In this document: positions 24,991 through 34,776 of the stretch, piece after piece
Layout: every line of letters begins with the position of its first letter
Position numbering within the stretch: position 1 is the stretch's first letter
NCBI GenBank assembly: GCA_023266575.1
Contig: JAHFPV010000022.1
Span: 1 to 42,694, forward strand
Reading direction: 5' to 3'
Source: Sphingobium sp.
GTDB taxonomy: Bacteria > Pseudomonadota > Alphaproteobacteria > Sphingomonadales > Sphingomonadaceae
DNA: 42,694 nt
Position numbers and translations under genes: made by a program
The notes under the pieces: model-generated
Database searches by the model: none
What the model was told of the DNA's origin: nothing
The model's input: only the letters and a program-made list of their open reading frames with translations

Positions 24991-25067
24991 CCGTTTACCC
25001 TGAGCGTGTCGAAAGGTCGCTCTTATTGAAGTAAAGAGCAGGGCTGCGACAGGCTCAGCTCGAACGG
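24991..25067. repeat. dispersed palindromic element, second copy
   Basis: CCGTTTACCCTGAGCGTGTCG faces CGACAGGCTCAGCTCGAACGG as imperfect inverted arms around a smaller hairpin (GCTCTT ... AAGAGC). It is related to the element at 7905-8006 and separates the convergent hydrolase and MAPEG genes. Confidence 0.7.
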
Positions 25068-25075
25068 ATATGGGG

Positions 25076-25507
25076 TTACACCTGCGCCGACAGTGCCGGT
25101 GGCGCAGGCACGTCGCGCGTTGCGGTATAGGCGATCGTCAGCGCCGTTATCGCCATGCCGACCATGACGATCCAGGTCAGCAGCGCCCCGCCGCCGCGCC
25201 ACACGGTAGGCGCATCTGCATCCATGCCGAACGCATGGGCGACCCGCGCGACAATATAGACCAGCGCCCCGATCCACAGCCATAACGATGCGCCGATCGC
25301 CAGTTCGACGACCAGGAACAGGATCAGCACGATCGGCGTATATTCGATATAGTTGGCGTGCGCCCGCATCCGTCGCGCCAGTAGCGCATTGCCCGCATCG
25401 CCATGCATCACCTTGTTCGCAATGCGAATCCGTGCGCACCGCGTCGCGATCCAAAGGTTGAGCAGTGCGCAGGCGGCAGCGAATGTCAGCGTGATCGGCA
25501 AAAGCAT
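25076..25507 (-). CDS. MAPEG family membrane protein
   Basis: A 143-residue integral membrane protein with four helices. The family landmark is the RRMRAHANYIEYTPIVLILF segment (RxxxNxxE type), and AHAFGMDADA also fits. MAPEG proteins in bacteria are glutathione-dependent membrane enzymes or their relatives. The ATG at 25507 is chosen because GAGGGGA precedes it at ideal spacing; the frame also extends to 25537 without support. Substrate unknown. It is divergent from rpmF. Confidence 0.87.
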   Translation of the reverse strand: MLLPITLTFAAACALLNLWIATRCARIRIANKVMHGDAGNALLARRMRAHANYIEYTPIVLILFLVVELAIGASLWLWIGALVYIVARVAHAFGMDADAPTVWRGGGALLTWIVMVGMAITALTIAYTATRDVPAPPALSAQV

Positions 25508-25571
25508 CGGTTTTCCCCTCATTTCTATAGTCTGCACCCTAGCTGCCGGGACGGAGCGGGCAAGGAAGGAC

Positions 25572-25599
25572 TTGCACCCCGATCAAAAAGCGCTATAGG
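25572..25599 (+). promoter_or_regulatory. putative promoter of rpmF operon
   Basis: TTGCAC (25572-25577), a 16-bp spacer and TATAGG (25594-25599) resemble a sigma-70 promoter. It implies a leader of about 110 nt before the rpmF ATG. Confidence 0.55.
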
Positions 25600-25715
25600 C
25601 GCAGGGCTTCGCGATCACCCAGGGCCGCATGGGTCTGCGGCGCCTGTGGCGTCAGCTTTCATGTTGGATCTGGCCGTTCGCACAACCTGATAGATTTACG
25701 GAACAAGGTGCCGAC

Positions 25716-25895
25716 ATGGCTGTCCCCAAAAGGAAAACGTCCCCCTCCAAGCGCGGTATGCGCCGCAGCCACGATTCGCTGCGCGTCGAAGCATTCCAGG
25801 AATGCTCCAACTGCGGTGAACTCAAGCGTCCCCACAATCTGTGCGGCGCCTGTGGCCATTATAACGGCCGCGAAATCGTCGCCGTCGGGGCGTAA
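25716..25895 (+). CDS. rpmF: 50S ribosomal protein L32
   Basis: A 59-residue ribosomal protein ([20 protein letters not shown]). Four cysteines (CSNCGEL and CGACGHY) form the zinc ribbon of the C-plus version. The ATG at 25716 is unambiguous by homology although the frame is open further upstream. plsX begins 34 bp after the stop, matching the rpmF-plsX-fabH order known in many bacteria. The DUF177 (YceD) gene often found before rpmF is not here; a MAPEG gene stands in that place, on the other strand. Confidence 0.97.
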   Translation: MAVPKRKTSPSKRGMRRSHDSLRVEAFQECSNCGELKRPHNLCGACGHYNGREIVAVGA

Positions 25896-25929
25896 CGACT
25901 TTTCGATCTCCGCAAAGGGGTGATCTAGG

Positions 25930-26985
25930 GTGTCCAGCCAACCGCGAATCGCCATAGACGCGATGGGCGGGGATGAAGGCGTGCGCGTGATGATGGCGGG
26001 TGTGGCGCTCGCCCGTCACCGCCACGAAGGGCTGCGCTTCACCCTGTTCGGCGACGAAACCCGCATCAAGGCGGCGCTCGACAGCCATCCAAATTTGCGC
26101 GCGGCGTCGGACGTCGTCCATGCCGATACCGTCGTCGATGGTGCCGACAAGCCCAGCGTCGCGATTCGCAAGAAAAGCAGCTCGATGAGCATGGCCATAG
26201 CAGCCGTGAAATCGGGTAAGGCGGGGGCTGCGGTTTCGGCCGGGAATACCGGCGCATTGATGGCCATGGCCAAGCTGGCGCTCCGTACCATGCCCGGCAT
26301 TGATCGACCCGCGCTGGCCGCGCTGTTGCCCACGCTCGGCAACAATGATGTCGTCATGCTCGATCTGGGCGCGAATACGGAATGCGACGCCCGCAATCTT
26401 GTCCAGTTCGCGGTAATGGGGGCAGCCTATGCCCGCATCGCGTTCGACCTGGAACGGCCCCGCGTGCGCCTGCTCAACATCGGCACCGAAGAACTCAAGG
26501 GTACTGATGAAATCCGCGACGCCGCGGCTATCCTGCGTGCCGCGCACGCCCTGCCGATGAGCTTTGACGGTTTTACCGAAGGCGACAAGATCAGCCGGGG
26601 CGATACCGATGTCATCGTGTGCGACGGCTTTTCCGGCAATGTCGCGCTCAAGACGATCGAGGGCACGGCCCGCTTCGTCACCGACGTGCTGCGCAACGCC
26701 TTCACCAGCTCGATTCGCTCGAAGATCGGCTTCCTGATCTCCAAGCCTGCGATGCACCTGCTCAAGCATCACCTCGATCCCAACAACCATAATGGCGCGG
26801 TGTTTCTGGGCCTCAACGGCGTGGTCGTCAAAAGCCATGGCAGCGCCGACGCCAAGGGCATCGCCAATGCGGTCCATGTTGCCGCGCGCCTGCTGGAAGA
26901 AGATATCACCCGCCGCATTGCGGCCGACATGGCCGCCGTGCAGGCGCTCACCGCCTCGTCAAAGCTGGAGCAGCCCGCCAAGTGA
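25930..26985 (+). CDS. plsX: phosphate acyltransferase PlsX
   Basis: A 351-residue peripheral membrane enzyme converting acyl-ACP to acyl-phosphate for phospholipid synthesis. Recognisable blocks are [19 protein letters not shown] at the start, [44 protein letters not shown] and [17 protein letters not shown]. The start is GTG at 25930. The last four bases overlap the fabH start (26982), indicating coupling. It lies between rpmF and fabH in the usual order. Confidence 0.97.
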   Translation: MSSQPRIAIDAMGGDEGVRVMMAGVALARHRHEGLRFTLFGDETRIKAALDSHPNLRAASDVVHADTVVDGADKPSVAIRKKSSSMSMAIAAVKSGKAGAAVSAGNTGALMAMAKLALRTMPGIDRPALAALLPTLGNNDVVMLDLGANTECDARNLVQFAVMGAAYARIAFDLERPRVRLLNIGTEELKGTDEIRDAAAILRAAHALPMSFDGFTEGDKISRGDTDVIVCDGFSGNVALKTIEGTARFVTDVLRNAFTSSIRSKIGFLISKPAMHLLKHHLDPNNHNGAVFLGLNGVVVKSHGSADAKGIANAVHVAARLLEEDITRRIAADMAAVQALTASSKLEQPAK

Positions 26986-27950
26986 TCCGTCGTGCGATTC
27001 TTCTGGGGACCGGATCGGCCCTGCCTGTCCGCGCGGTCAGCAATGCTGAACTAGCGCAGGCGGTCGACACCAGCGACGAATGGATTGTCGAGCGCACCGG
27101 TATTCGCAATCGCTATATTGCGGGCGACGATGAAACCACCGCCTCGCTGGCCACCGACGCCGCTCGCGCTGCGCTCGACGCCGCCGGTGTCGCCGCGCAG
27201 GACATCGACCTCATCATCCTGGCGACCGCGACCCCGGACCAGACCTTCCCGGCGTCCGCCACCAAGGTGCAGGCAGCGCTTGGCATCAATGATTGCGTAG
27301 CGTTCGATGTGGCGGCCGTCTGTTCGGGCTTCCTCTACGCCATCACCGTCGCGGACAGCATGATCCGTTCGGGTGCGGCGCATCGCGCGCTGGTGATCGG
27401 ATCGGAAACATTCAGCCGCATCCTCGACTGGGAAGATCGCACCACCTGCGTCCTGTTCGGCGATGGCGCGGGTGCAGTCGTGTTGGGCGCAGAGGAGAGC
27501 GCCGACGGCGCGCGGGGCATCCTGGCGAGCAAGCTCCATGCCGATGGCCGCCACAATGGCCTTCTCTATGTCGATGGCGGACCGTCCACGACCCAGACCG
27601 TGGGCAAGCTGCGGATGAAGGGCCAGGAAGTGTTCCGCCACGCAGTGGTCAACCTCGCCTCGGTCCTGAACGAAGTCATGGGCATGGCGGGCCTGTCCAA
27701 CAGCGACATTGACTGGCTGGTGCCGCATCAGGCCAATGCCCGCATCCTGGACGCCACCGCGCGCAAGCTCAAACTGTCGCCCGACCGGGTCGTCGTGACG
27801 GTGGATCGCCATGCGAATACATCGGCGGCGTCGGTTCCGCTGGCGCTCGACTGCGCCATGCGCGATGGGCGGATCAAGCCGGGCGACCTCATCGTGCTGG
27901 AAGCGATGGGCGGTGGCTTCACCTGGGGCGCCTGCGTCCTGCGAGTCTGA
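26982..27950 (+). CDS. fabH: beta-ketoacyl-ACP synthase III (FabH)
   Basis: A 322-residue condensing enzyme that starts fatty-acid synthesis from acetyl-CoA and malonyl-ACP. The catalytic triad is visible: Cys114 ([10 protein letters not shown]), His of VPHQANARI and Asn of [15 protein letters not shown]. The start is GTG at 26982, overlapping plsX by 4 bp. The C-terminus [13 protein letters not shown] is typical. An ihfA gene follows after about 100 bp. Confidence 0.97.
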   Translation: MIRRAILLGTGSALPVRAVSNAELAQAVDTSDEWIVERTGIRNRYIAGDDETTASLATDAARAALDAAGVAAQDIDLIILATATPDQTFPASATKVQAALGINDCVAFDVAAVCSGFLYAITVADSMIRSGAAHRALVIGSETFSRILDWEDRTTCVLFGDGAGAVVLGAEESADGARGILASKLHADGRHNGLLYVDGGPSTTQTVGKLRMKGQEVFRHAVVNLASVLNEVMGMAGLSNSDIDWLVPHQANARILDATARKLKLSPDRVVVTVDRHANTSAASVPLALDCAMRDGRIKPGDLIVLEAMGGGFTWGACVLRV

Positions 27951-28052
27951 TCCCATACTATCAGGCAACCTTGCCAAAGCCCTGCAAATCCCGCACATTC
28001 CCGTGGAGGCCATCCGACCGTGATGGTCCATGGGGTGGAAATGGGGAATCCA

Positions 28053-28349
28053 ATGACGGGGACAGGCACTTTAACGCGCGCAGACCTTGCTGAAAGCGTC
28101 AACCGCCATGTCGGCCTGTCGCGGGCGGAAGCGGCGGCGCTGATCGAATCGATCCTGGACCATATGTCCGACGCGCTCGGACGCGGCGAAAATGTGAAAA
28201 TTTCCAGCTTTGGCACCTTCGTCCTGCGCGACAAGACCCAGCGCATGGGCCGCAACCCCAAGACCGGTGTCGAAGTGCCGATCGAACCGCGCCGCGTCCT
28301 GACCTTTCGCGCCAGCCAGACGATGCGGGATCGCGTCGCAGGCGACTGA
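28053..28349 (+). CDS. ihfA: integration host factor subunit alpha
   Basis: A 98-residue DNA-bending protein. [30 protein letters not shown] forms the helical dimer part, [25 protein letters not shown] the beta arm with the intercalating proline region, and [14 protein letters not shown] the C-terminus. The alpha subunit is assigned from this pattern and the plsX-fabH context. ATGs at 28020 and 28041 are in frame upstream; 28053 gives the normal family length. Confidence 0.94.
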   Translation: MTGTGTLTRADLAESVNRHVGLSRAEAAALIESILDHMSDALGRGENVKISSFGTFVLRDKTQRMGRNPKTGVEVPIEPRRVLTFRASQTMRDRVAGD

Positions 28350-28362
28350 GAACATGCCTTAA

Positions 28363-28374
28363 GCAAACGTTTGC
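28363..28374. promoter_or_regulatory. LacI-family operator upstream of the MFS gene
   Basis: GCAAACGTTTGC is a perfect 12-bp palindrome with the central CG typical of LacI/GalR operators. It overlaps a candidate -35 (TTGCAA, 28371-28376) whose -10 would be TATCCA 16 bp on. It lies about 73 bp before the transporter start. The LacI gene just downstream of the transporter is the likely binder. Confidence 0.75.
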
Positions 28375-28446
28375 AAGCGTCTCGACTTCTGCTATCCAGT
28401 CCACCGGCGCTCGTCGGATAATGGGGCGCGGGAGAGGATCGGGACG

Positions 28447-29763
28447 ATGGCCAATGCGTTGAGCAAACCGCGGATGCGTCTGTCGCGCATTGTCGAAATG
28501 AACCTGGGGTTCCTCGGCATCCAATTCTCCTTTGGTCTGCAACAGGCCAATATGGGACCGATCTACCGCTATCTGGGCGCGGACGAAGCGACCATGCCTT
28601 TGCTCTGGCTGGCAGGCCCGGTCACCGGCCTGCTGGTCCAGCCGATCGTCGGCGCGCTCAGCGACCGCACCGTCAGCAAATGGGGCCGCCGCACCCCCTA
28701 TTTCCTGATCGGCGCGATATTGTGCAGCCTGGGCCTGCTGCTGATGCCCTACAGCCCCACGCTCTGGTTCGCCGCCAGCCTGCTCTGGATGCTGGACGCG
28801 GCCAACAATATCACGATGGAGCCGTACCGCGCCTATGTCAGTGACCGGCTGGACGAAAGCCAGCGTCCGGTCGGCTTCCTGACCCAGAGCGCCTTTACCG
28901 GCCTCGCCCAGACGCTTTCCTATCTCGCCCCCTCGCTGCTGGTCTGGTGGGGCTTTGACGGCGACCTGATCGACGCCAACGGTATTCCGCAGGTCACCCG
29001 CATCGCCTTTGTCGCGGGGGCTGTCATCTCCATCTCCACCATCCTTTGGTCGGTGCTACGCGTGCGCGAACTGCCCCTGCCACCCGAAGAGGTGACACGG
29101 ATGCAGGCAGAGCCGCTCTCCCCCGCCACCGCATTGCGTGACTTTGTCGCCGCGATCCGCGCCATGCCCACCGCCATGCGTCAACTGGCCCCGTCGATGC
29201 TGTTCCAGTGGTTTGCGATGTTCGCTTACTGGCAGTTCATCGCCTTTGCGCTGGCCCGTTCGCTGTTCGACACAAGCGATCCCGCCAGCAGCGGCTTTCG
29301 CCAGGCGGTCTTGCTCACTGGACAGGCGGGGGCGTTCTACAACGCAATCGCCTGCCTCGCGGCCTTCGCCATGGTGCCCTTGAGCCGTCGCATCGGCGCG
29401 CAATATCTCCATGCCATCGCCGTCACCTTGTCCGGCCTTGCCATGCTCGCCATTCCGCAGGTGCGCGACACCTCGCATCTGTTCCTGCTGATGATCGGCA
29501 TCGGCATTGGCTGGGCCAGCATGATGGGCAACCCCTATGTTCTGCTCGCCAACGCCATCCCGCCCGAACGCACCGGGGTCTATATGGGCATTTTCAACAT
29601 GTTCATCGTCATCCCCATGTTGCTGGAAACCTTGATCGTGCCGCTCATCTACCAGCCTTTGCTGGGCGGCGATCCGCGCAACCTTTTGCTGATGACGGGC
29701 GTGATGATGGTGATGGCCGGCGCGGCGACTTTGCTGGTGCGCACGCCCGCGCGCGCCGCCTGA
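28447..29763 (+). CDS. MFS sugar transporter (SLC45/GPH-like)
   Basis: A 438-residue, 12-helix permease. Family marks include GIQFSFGLQQANMGPIYRYLGAD, the loop 2-3 motif GALSDRTVSKWGRRTPYFLIG and a late GIGWASMMGNPYVLLANAIP. These fit the sucrose/maltose-type SLC45-like branch of bacterial proton symporters. The start at 28447 follows a GGGAGAGGATCGGG ribosome site. A perfect LacI-type palindrome lies upstream and a LacI regulator gene follows 48 bp downstream, so sugar-induced expression is likely. No glycosidase or kinase gene accompanies it within the window. Confidence 0.88.
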   Translation: MANALSKPRMRLSRIVEMNLGFLGIQFSFGLQQANMGPIYRYLGADEATMPLLWLAGPVTGLLVQPIVGALSDRTVSKWGRRTPYFLIGAILCSLGLLLMPYSPTLWFAASLLWMLDAANNITMEPYRAYVSDRLDESQRPVGFLTQSAFTGLAQTLSYLAPSLLVWWGFDGDLIDANGIPQVTRIAFVAGAVISISTILWSVLRVRELPLPPEEVTRMQAEPLSPATALRDFVAAIRAMPTAMRQLAPSMLFQWFAMFAYWQFIAFALARSLFDTSDPASSGFRQAVLLTGQAGAFYNAIACLAAFAMVPLSRRIGAQYLHAIAVTLSGLAMLAIPQVRDTSHLFLLMIGIGIGWASMMGNPYVLLANAIPPERTGVYMGIFNMFIVIPMLLETLIVPLIYQPLLGGDPRNLLLMTGVMMVMAGAATLLVRTPARAA

Positions 29764-29811
29764 ACCACAGGCCGTTGTCGGCGGCGCAACTTTGCCCTAG
29801 TCTTGAATGCG

Positions 29812-30825
29812 ATGGACGACAGCAAGCCCGAACAGGTCAAAAGCATTGCCGATCTGGCGCGTATCGGCGGCGTTTCCGTCTCCACCGTATCGCGCGCGCT
29901 GACCGGCAAGGGCGCACTCAACAAGGATACGCGCGAGCGGATACAGGCGCTGGCCGACCGGCACGGCTTCAAGCTGAACGTCGCGGCGCAAAATCTCCGC
30001 CTTGGCCGCAGCGGGGCGATCGCCGTGCTGCTGCCGCTGGGGCATGAGCGGGGCCAGCATCTCTCCGACCCCTTCTTCATGGTGATGCTGGGTTTCCTGG
30101 CCGATGCGCTGGCGGATCGCGGGTACGACCTGTTGCTCTCGCGCGTGTTGCCACAGGGGGATGACTGGCTCGACAGCTTCATTCGCACCGGCCGCACCGA
30201 CGGCGTCATCATCATCGGCCAGTCGAACCAGAGCGCGGTGCTGGACCGCACTGCCGCCCATTATGCGCCGATGGTCATCTGGGGCGAACAATCGGCCCGC
30301 AACGCCCATATCACGGTGGGCACCGACAATCAGGCGGGCGGCGCGCTGGCGGCGCAGCATCTGGTCGAACGGGGCCGGCGTCGCCTCGCCTTTTTCGGCA
30401 ATGTCGCGGTGCCCGAATTTGCCGCCCGCTATCAGGGCTTTGTCGCTGCATTGCCAGCCGAACTGCGCGACACGGTAGAGCTGGTCCACACCCACATCAC
30501 CCCGCAAGCCAGTCTGGAGGTGGCCGCCGCCTGGTTCGCGGCGGGCAACCGCCCCGACGGCCTGTTCGCGGCGTCGGACGTGGTGGCGATGAGCCTGTTG
30601 TCCGCCGCGACCGACAATGGCCTCTCGGTGCCAGGCGACCTGTCGATCATCGGCTTTGACGACATCCCCATGGCCCGCCTCACCAGCCCGCCGCTCACCA
30701 CCGTGGCGCAGGATATAGAGGGCGGCGCGCGCCAGCTGGTCGACCTGCTGTTCCGTCGCCTCGCCGGGGAGGATGCCGGGTCGATCAGCATCGCCCCGCG
30801 CCTCGTCATCCGCGAATCGAGCTGA
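29812..30825 (+). CDS. LacI family transcriptional regulator
   Basis: A 337-residue repressor from the ATG at 29812; TTG at 29803 is also in frame. The headpiece SIADLARIGGVSVSTVSRALTGKG is a textbook LacI helix-turn-helix with hinge KLNVAAQNLRLGRSG. The effector domain has the periplasmic-binding-protein fold (DDWLDSFIRTGRTDGVIIIG, SIIGFDDIPMARLTSPPLTTV). It probably controls the upstream sugar transporter through the operator at 28363-28374. Its 3' end overlaps the convergent phosphatase gene by 20 bp. Confidence 0.94.
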   Translation: MDDSKPEQVKSIADLARIGGVSVSTVSRALTGKGALNKDTRERIQALADRHGFKLNVAAQNLRLGRSGAIAVLLPLGHERGQHLSDPFFMVMLGFLADALADRGYDLLLSRVLPQGDDWLDSFIRTGRTDGVIIIGQSNQSAVLDRTAAHYAPMVIWGEQSARNAHITVGTDNQAGGALAAQHLVERGRRRLAFFGNVAVPEFAARYQGFVAALPAELRDTVELVHTHITPQASLEVAAAWFAAGNRPDGLFAASDVVAMSLLSAATDNGLSVPGDLSIIGFDDIPMARLTSPPLTTVAQDIEGGARQLVDLLFRRLAGEDAGSISIAPRLVIRESS

Positions 30826-31276
30826 GTTCCGCGACGATCGCCCGCGCCGCGCGGGTCACATCGTCCCATGTCTGCGCAAATCCGGCTTCGTCGCCATAAT
30901 AGGGATCGGTCACGCCGCGCCCCTCGCACCCCGGCACCATGTCCATCAACAGCGCCAGCTTGGCCGTCCCGTCGGCAGGGCGGATGCGCCGCAGATTTTT
31001 CAGATTCTCGCCATCCAGCGCAAAGACATGGGCGAAGCGGTGAAAATCGGCAGCGCTCACCTGTCGCCCGCGATAGGTCGATATGTCGATGCCATGGCGC
31101 ATCGCCTGCCGCACCGCGCGCGGATCGGGCGGACAATCGACATGCCAGTCGCCCGTCCCCGCCGAATCGACCAGCACATCCAGCCCGGTCCGCTCTGCCT
31201 CCGCCCGCAATGCCGCTTCGGCCAGCGGCGACCGGCAGATATTGCCCAGGCAGACGAAAAGGATAGCAGGCATCAT
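30806..31276 (-). CDS. low-molecular-weight protein-tyrosine phosphatase
   Basis: A 156-residue phosphatase beginning [20 protein letters not shown]. The CX5R active loop spans Cys9 to Arg15, and the general-acid loop is VTDPYYG (Asp124). Such enzymes dephosphorylate tyrosine kinases or other substrates in bacteria. The ATG at 31276 overlaps the stop of the upstream ATPase gene by 4 bp, and a second ATG follows directly at 31273. Its 3' end overlaps the convergent lacI-type gene by 20 bp. Confidence 0.93.
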   Translation of the reverse strand: MMPAILFVCLGNICRSPLAEAALRAEAERTGLDVLVDSAGTGDWHVDCPPDPRAVRQAMRHGIDISTYRGRQVSAADFHRFAHVFALDGENLKNLRRIRPADGTAKLALLMDMVPGCEGRGVTDPYYGDEAGFAQTWDDVTRAARAIVAELSSIRG

Positions 31277-32724
31277 GCCTCCGCCACCGCCGTCGACAGG
31301 CCCAGCCCCGGCACGCCTATGGAGCGCTTGCCCGAAAAATCGGTCCGCGCGACGATGACGCCCAGTTTCTCCATATAGTCGATCAGGCGCCGTACCCTGC
31401 CCGGCGAGCTGGTGCCATAGGCCCGCGCCAGCGCAGCGTCGTCGGGACAGGGGTGGCCCTGCATCGCGGCGCGCGCGATCAGCAGGAAGGGGGCCAGCAT
31501 ATCCTCCGGCAGCGGATCGGCGGCGCGCATCGCCGGTTCCCAGCGGACATCGGCGGCATCCATCATCCCGGCCTGCGCCATGGCAAAGCGCTTGCGGAAG
31601 GCGGGCAGGTCGAGCGGCGGGGTGCGCAGCCCCTTCATCCGGCAACGCACGCCAAAATCCTGGTAGAGGGTCGATATGCTGGGCGCGGCATCGCCCAGAT
31701 CGGCGACGATTTCCTCCAGCACCGCCATCACCACCGGCTCATTCTGGCCGAAATCCAGTTCGGGCGCGGCAGGCTTGGCCTGGGGCGAATCGGCCAGCGC
31801 GCGGATGATATCCTCGGCAGCGCGGGGCGGGGGGTCGGCGCGCGGCGGCGCAACCGGGGCGGCATCCGCCGCTTCGGGCGCGAACAGCAATTCCTGGAAA
31901 TCCTCGCCGCTCGTCACCGGCGGGGCCATCAGCTTGTGCGTGCCGCCGCGCGTGCTGGTCTTGACCGCGCCGATCTTCACCGCGACCGGACGACGGCAGA
32001 TCGCCGGACCCAGCGCCAGAAAACGCCCGCGCTCCAGATCGCGGATCTGCTCCGCCTGCCGCCGCTCCATCCCCAGCAGGTCGGCGGCGCGCGCCATGTC
32101 GATGTCCAGAAAGGTGCGCCCCATCAAGAAGTTGGAGGCTTCCGCCGCGACATTCTTGGCCAGCTTCGCCAGTCGCTGCGTCGCGATGACGCCCGCCAGC
32201 CCACGCTTGCGCCCCCGGCACATCAAATTGGTCATCGCCGCCAGCGATACCCGGCGCGCTTCGTCGGACACGTCGCCAGCCGCAGCAGGGGCGAACATCT
32301 GCGCCTCGTCCACCACCACCAAAGCCGGATACCAATGGTCGCGCGGCGCATCGAACAGGGCGTTCAGAAAGGACGCCGCGCATTTCATCTGCGCGTCAAT
32401 CTCAAGCGCTTCCAGGCTCAGCACCACCGACGCGCGATGTTCGCGAATCCGCGTCGCCATCTTGACGATCTCGCGCTCATTATAGTCGCCGGCGTCAATC
32501 ACCACATGGCCATATTGATCGGCCAGCGTGACGAAATCCCCCTCCGGGTCGATCACCACCTGCTGCACCAGCGGGGCGCTTTCCTCCAGCAGGCGGCGCA
32601 ACAGATGCGACTTGCCCGACCCCGAATTGCCCTGGACGAGCAGCCGGGTGGCAAGCAATTCCTCCACGTCGACCAGCACGTCCTTGCCGTGGCTGTCGGT
32701 TCCTATGCTGATGCTGGCGGTCAC
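31273..32724 (-). CDS. HerA-like ATP-binding protein (DUF87-type)
   Basis: A 483-residue P-loop ATPase from GTG at 32724, chosen because CAAAGGAC precedes it at good spacing. The open frame continues to 32760 without support. Walker A is GNSGSGKSH (32-40), Walker B is [10 protein letters not shown], with a FtsK/HerA-type [15 protein letters not shown] arginine segment. The C-terminal third (about 330-483) has a helix-turn-helix-like end ([22 protein letters not shown]). HerA relatives translocate DNA, often with a NurA nuclease, which is absent here. It is coupled by 4-bp overlap to the phosphatase gene. Confidence 0.82.
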   Translation of the reverse strand: MTASISIGTDSHGKDVLVDVEELLATRLLVQGNSGSGKSHLLRRLLEESAPLVQQVVIDPEGDFVTLADQYGHVVIDAGDYNEREIVKMATRIREHRASVVLSLEALEIDAQMKCAASFLNALFDAPRDHWYPALVVVDEAQMFAPAAAGDVSDEARRVSLAAMTNLMCRGRKRGLAGVIATQRLAKLAKNVAAEASNFLMGRTFLDIDMARAADLLGMERRQAEQIRDLERGRFLALGPAICRRPVAVKIGAVKTSTRGGTHKLMAPPVTSGEDFQELLFAPEAADAAPVAPPRADPPPRAAEDIIRALADSPQAKPAAPELDFGQNEPVVMAVLEEIVADLGDAAPSISTLYQDFGVRCRMKGLRTPPLDLPAFRKRFAMAQAGMMDAADVRWEPAMRAADPLPEDMLAPFLLIARAAMQGHPCPDDAALARAYGTSSPGRVRRLIDYMEKLGVIVARTDFSGKRSIGVPGLGLSTAVAEA

Positions 32725-32807
32725 GCTCGTCCTTTGGCCCAGTGAGCCGGGTTGGCGCAAGAAGCTTGCTCACCAATTTTCAACCAGTCTGCGTTAGCCG
32801 TGAGAAG

Positions 32808-34712
32808 ATGGTAAAAAAGTCCCTCCTCTTTCAGGCCCGACACATGTTGCGCAGGCGTGCATTGCTGGCGGGCAGCAACAATTTGGGGGACACGATGGTG
32901 CCGCTTGGCGGCGTCATCCTGTTGGCCATAATCGGCACCGCCATCCTCCTTGGCCTGCTCAGCACCCAGATCGAACGCAATGCCGACGCCTACCTCCATC
33001 GCGTCGTCAATGGCGCGTTGCTGCGTGAGCGCGCGGCACTGGCCGATGCCGTCATGGCGTCGGCGCGCTGGGACGATGCGGTCGACCATGTTTATGGCGG
33101 CTTCGACAGGGAATGGGCCGAAAGCAACCTCGCTACCGAAGTGGCCGATGCCTATGTGCTGGATGTCCGTGGACGCACCGTCTGGGCGGCGGCGGGCAGC
33201 GAACTGCCTCGCCGCGCGCCCCGCCTGCCGCTGGACCAGGCGCTGGCCCTGCCTGTCTTGCATGATGTGATGGCGGCACTGCCGCAGAGCCATCGCGCCG
33301 CGCTGGGTGAGCGCCAGGCGATCGTGCGTTTTGCCCGGTTGCAGGGGCAGGCGGTGATCCTGGCCGTCCGCGCGATCACGCCATGGAAAGACGTCGCCCG
33401 TCTGCCGTCCGGGGATTTGCGCTATCTGGTTTTGACCAAGCCGATCGATGCGAGCCTTTTGGCGGATATGAGCCGCACCAATCAACTGTCGCTGAAATGG
33501 AATGTCGGCACCACCGGGGACAGCGAAAACGGGATTCGGGTCAAGGATATTACCGGCCAGGTGCTGGGGCAGGTGGAATGGCGCCGATCATCGTCCGGGG
33601 CCAAGGCGCTGCGCCAGATCATCCCCGCCATGGCCTCCATCATCCTGACATTCCTCGCCATGTCGGGCTGGCTGGCGTGGCGGCTGGTGGCTGCGCATGG
33701 AGCCTTGCGCAAGCAGGTCCAGCTTTCGCGCGATGCGGAAAGTGAAGCGCGCACTGCCGCCCAGCAGGCCAGCGACGCGCTGGTGCAGGCGGAAGCCGCC
33801 CGGCAGGCACTGGCCGCCAGCGCGGATCAGGTGGCGACCGAGGAACGGCGACATCAGGAAGAATTGCGGCGGAACGGGCGCGTGATAGCGGAGGCGCTGG
33901 AACGGTCCATGGCCGTGCTGGTGGCCCGATTGTTCGAAACAGCCGCCGCGCTTGAACATAGCGCCGACGATACGATGCGCACGATCGACGAGCAGCAGCG
34001 GCATGTCGATACCGTGACGGCGCGCGCACGCGATACCGCTGGTTCGGCCCAGGCGATTACCGCGACCATTGACGAACTGACCGCATTGATCGGTGCTTTC
34101 ACCGGCACTGCCTATGACATCCGCGAATCGGCCGCGACCGCCAGTGGCCAGTCGGCCGCCGCGCACCATGCCAATGATAATCTGCGCCGCCATGTCGGCA
34201 GCGTCAACGAAGCCACCAAATTGATCGCGGAGATTACCGGCCAGACCAATCTTCTCGCCCTCAACGCGACGATCGAGGCGGCCCGCGCTGGGGAGGCGGG
34301 ACGCGGCTTCGTGATCGTCGCCAATGAAGTCAAGGCGCTGGCTGCCCAGACGGCCCAGACCACGCGTGAAATTCAGGCGCGTGCCGACGGTATCGAGCAG
34401 GCCGCGGAGCAGACGTTCGCACTGGTCGGGTCGGTCGACACCGTCCTCGCCAGTCTGGTCGAGGCGATCGGGGTAGCCGCATCCTCCGCCCAGCAACAGC
34501 TTGCCTCGGTCGAGGATATTCAGCGGGTTTCCCGTTCGGTCGCGCTGGATGCGGGCGCGACCAATCAGGCGGTCGATGCGATTTCCGATGCACTGCGGCA
34601 TTCGGCGCAGGCCGCCGCCACGACGCGGGCACAGGGCGCAGCCGTGCGACAGGGGGTCGAACAGGTGAAGGCTGAGTTCGGACGCCTGATCGAGGCGCTC
34701 AAGGCAGCCTGA
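32808..34712 (+). CDS. methyl-accepting chemotaxis protein with CHASE4-like sensor
   Basis: A 634-residue transmembrane chemoreceptor from the ATG at 32808 ([14 protein letters not shown]); ATG at 32844 is an alternative. Helix one is about residues 31-51. The periplasmic domain (about 52-265: [34 protein letters not shown]) resembles CHASE4. Helix two is [21 protein letters not shown]. After a long coiled coil without obvious HAMP motif comes the signalling tip [20 protein letters not shown]. It is divergent from the HerA-like gene. No other che genes are present. Confidence 0.87.
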   Translation: MVKKSLLFQARHMLRRRALLAGSNNLGDTMVPLGGVILLAIIGTAILLGLLSTQIERNADAYLHRVVNGALLRERAALADAVMASARWDDAVDHVYGGFDREWAESNLATEVADAYVLDVRGRTVWAAAGSELPRRAPRLPLDQALALPVLHDVMAALPQSHRAALGERQAIVRFARLQGQAVILAVRAITPWKDVARLPSGDLRYLVLTKPIDASLLADMSRTNQLSLKWNVGTTGDSENGIRVKDITGQVLGQVEWRRSSSGAKALRQIIPAMASIILTFLAMSGWLAWRLVAAHGALRKQVQLSRDAESEARTAAQQASDALVQAEAARQALAASADQVATEERRHQEELRRNGRVIAEALERSMAVLVARLFETAAALEHSADDTMRTIDEQQRHVDTVTARARDTAGSAQAITATIDELTALIGAFTGTAYDIRESAATASGQSAAAHHANDNLRRHVGSVNEATKLIAEITGQTNLLALNATIEAARAGEAGRGFVIVANEVKALAAQTAQTTREIQARADGIEQAAEQTFALVGSVDTVLASLVEAIGVAASSAQQQLASVEDIQRVSRSVALDAGATNQAVDAISDALRHSAQAAATTRAQGAAVRQGVEQVKAEFGRLIEALKAA

Positions 34713-34776
34713 ACACGGGCTATAAAGCGATGGGAACTGCTTGACCCATTCCCTGTTGCAATGCAGCATCGTTACC

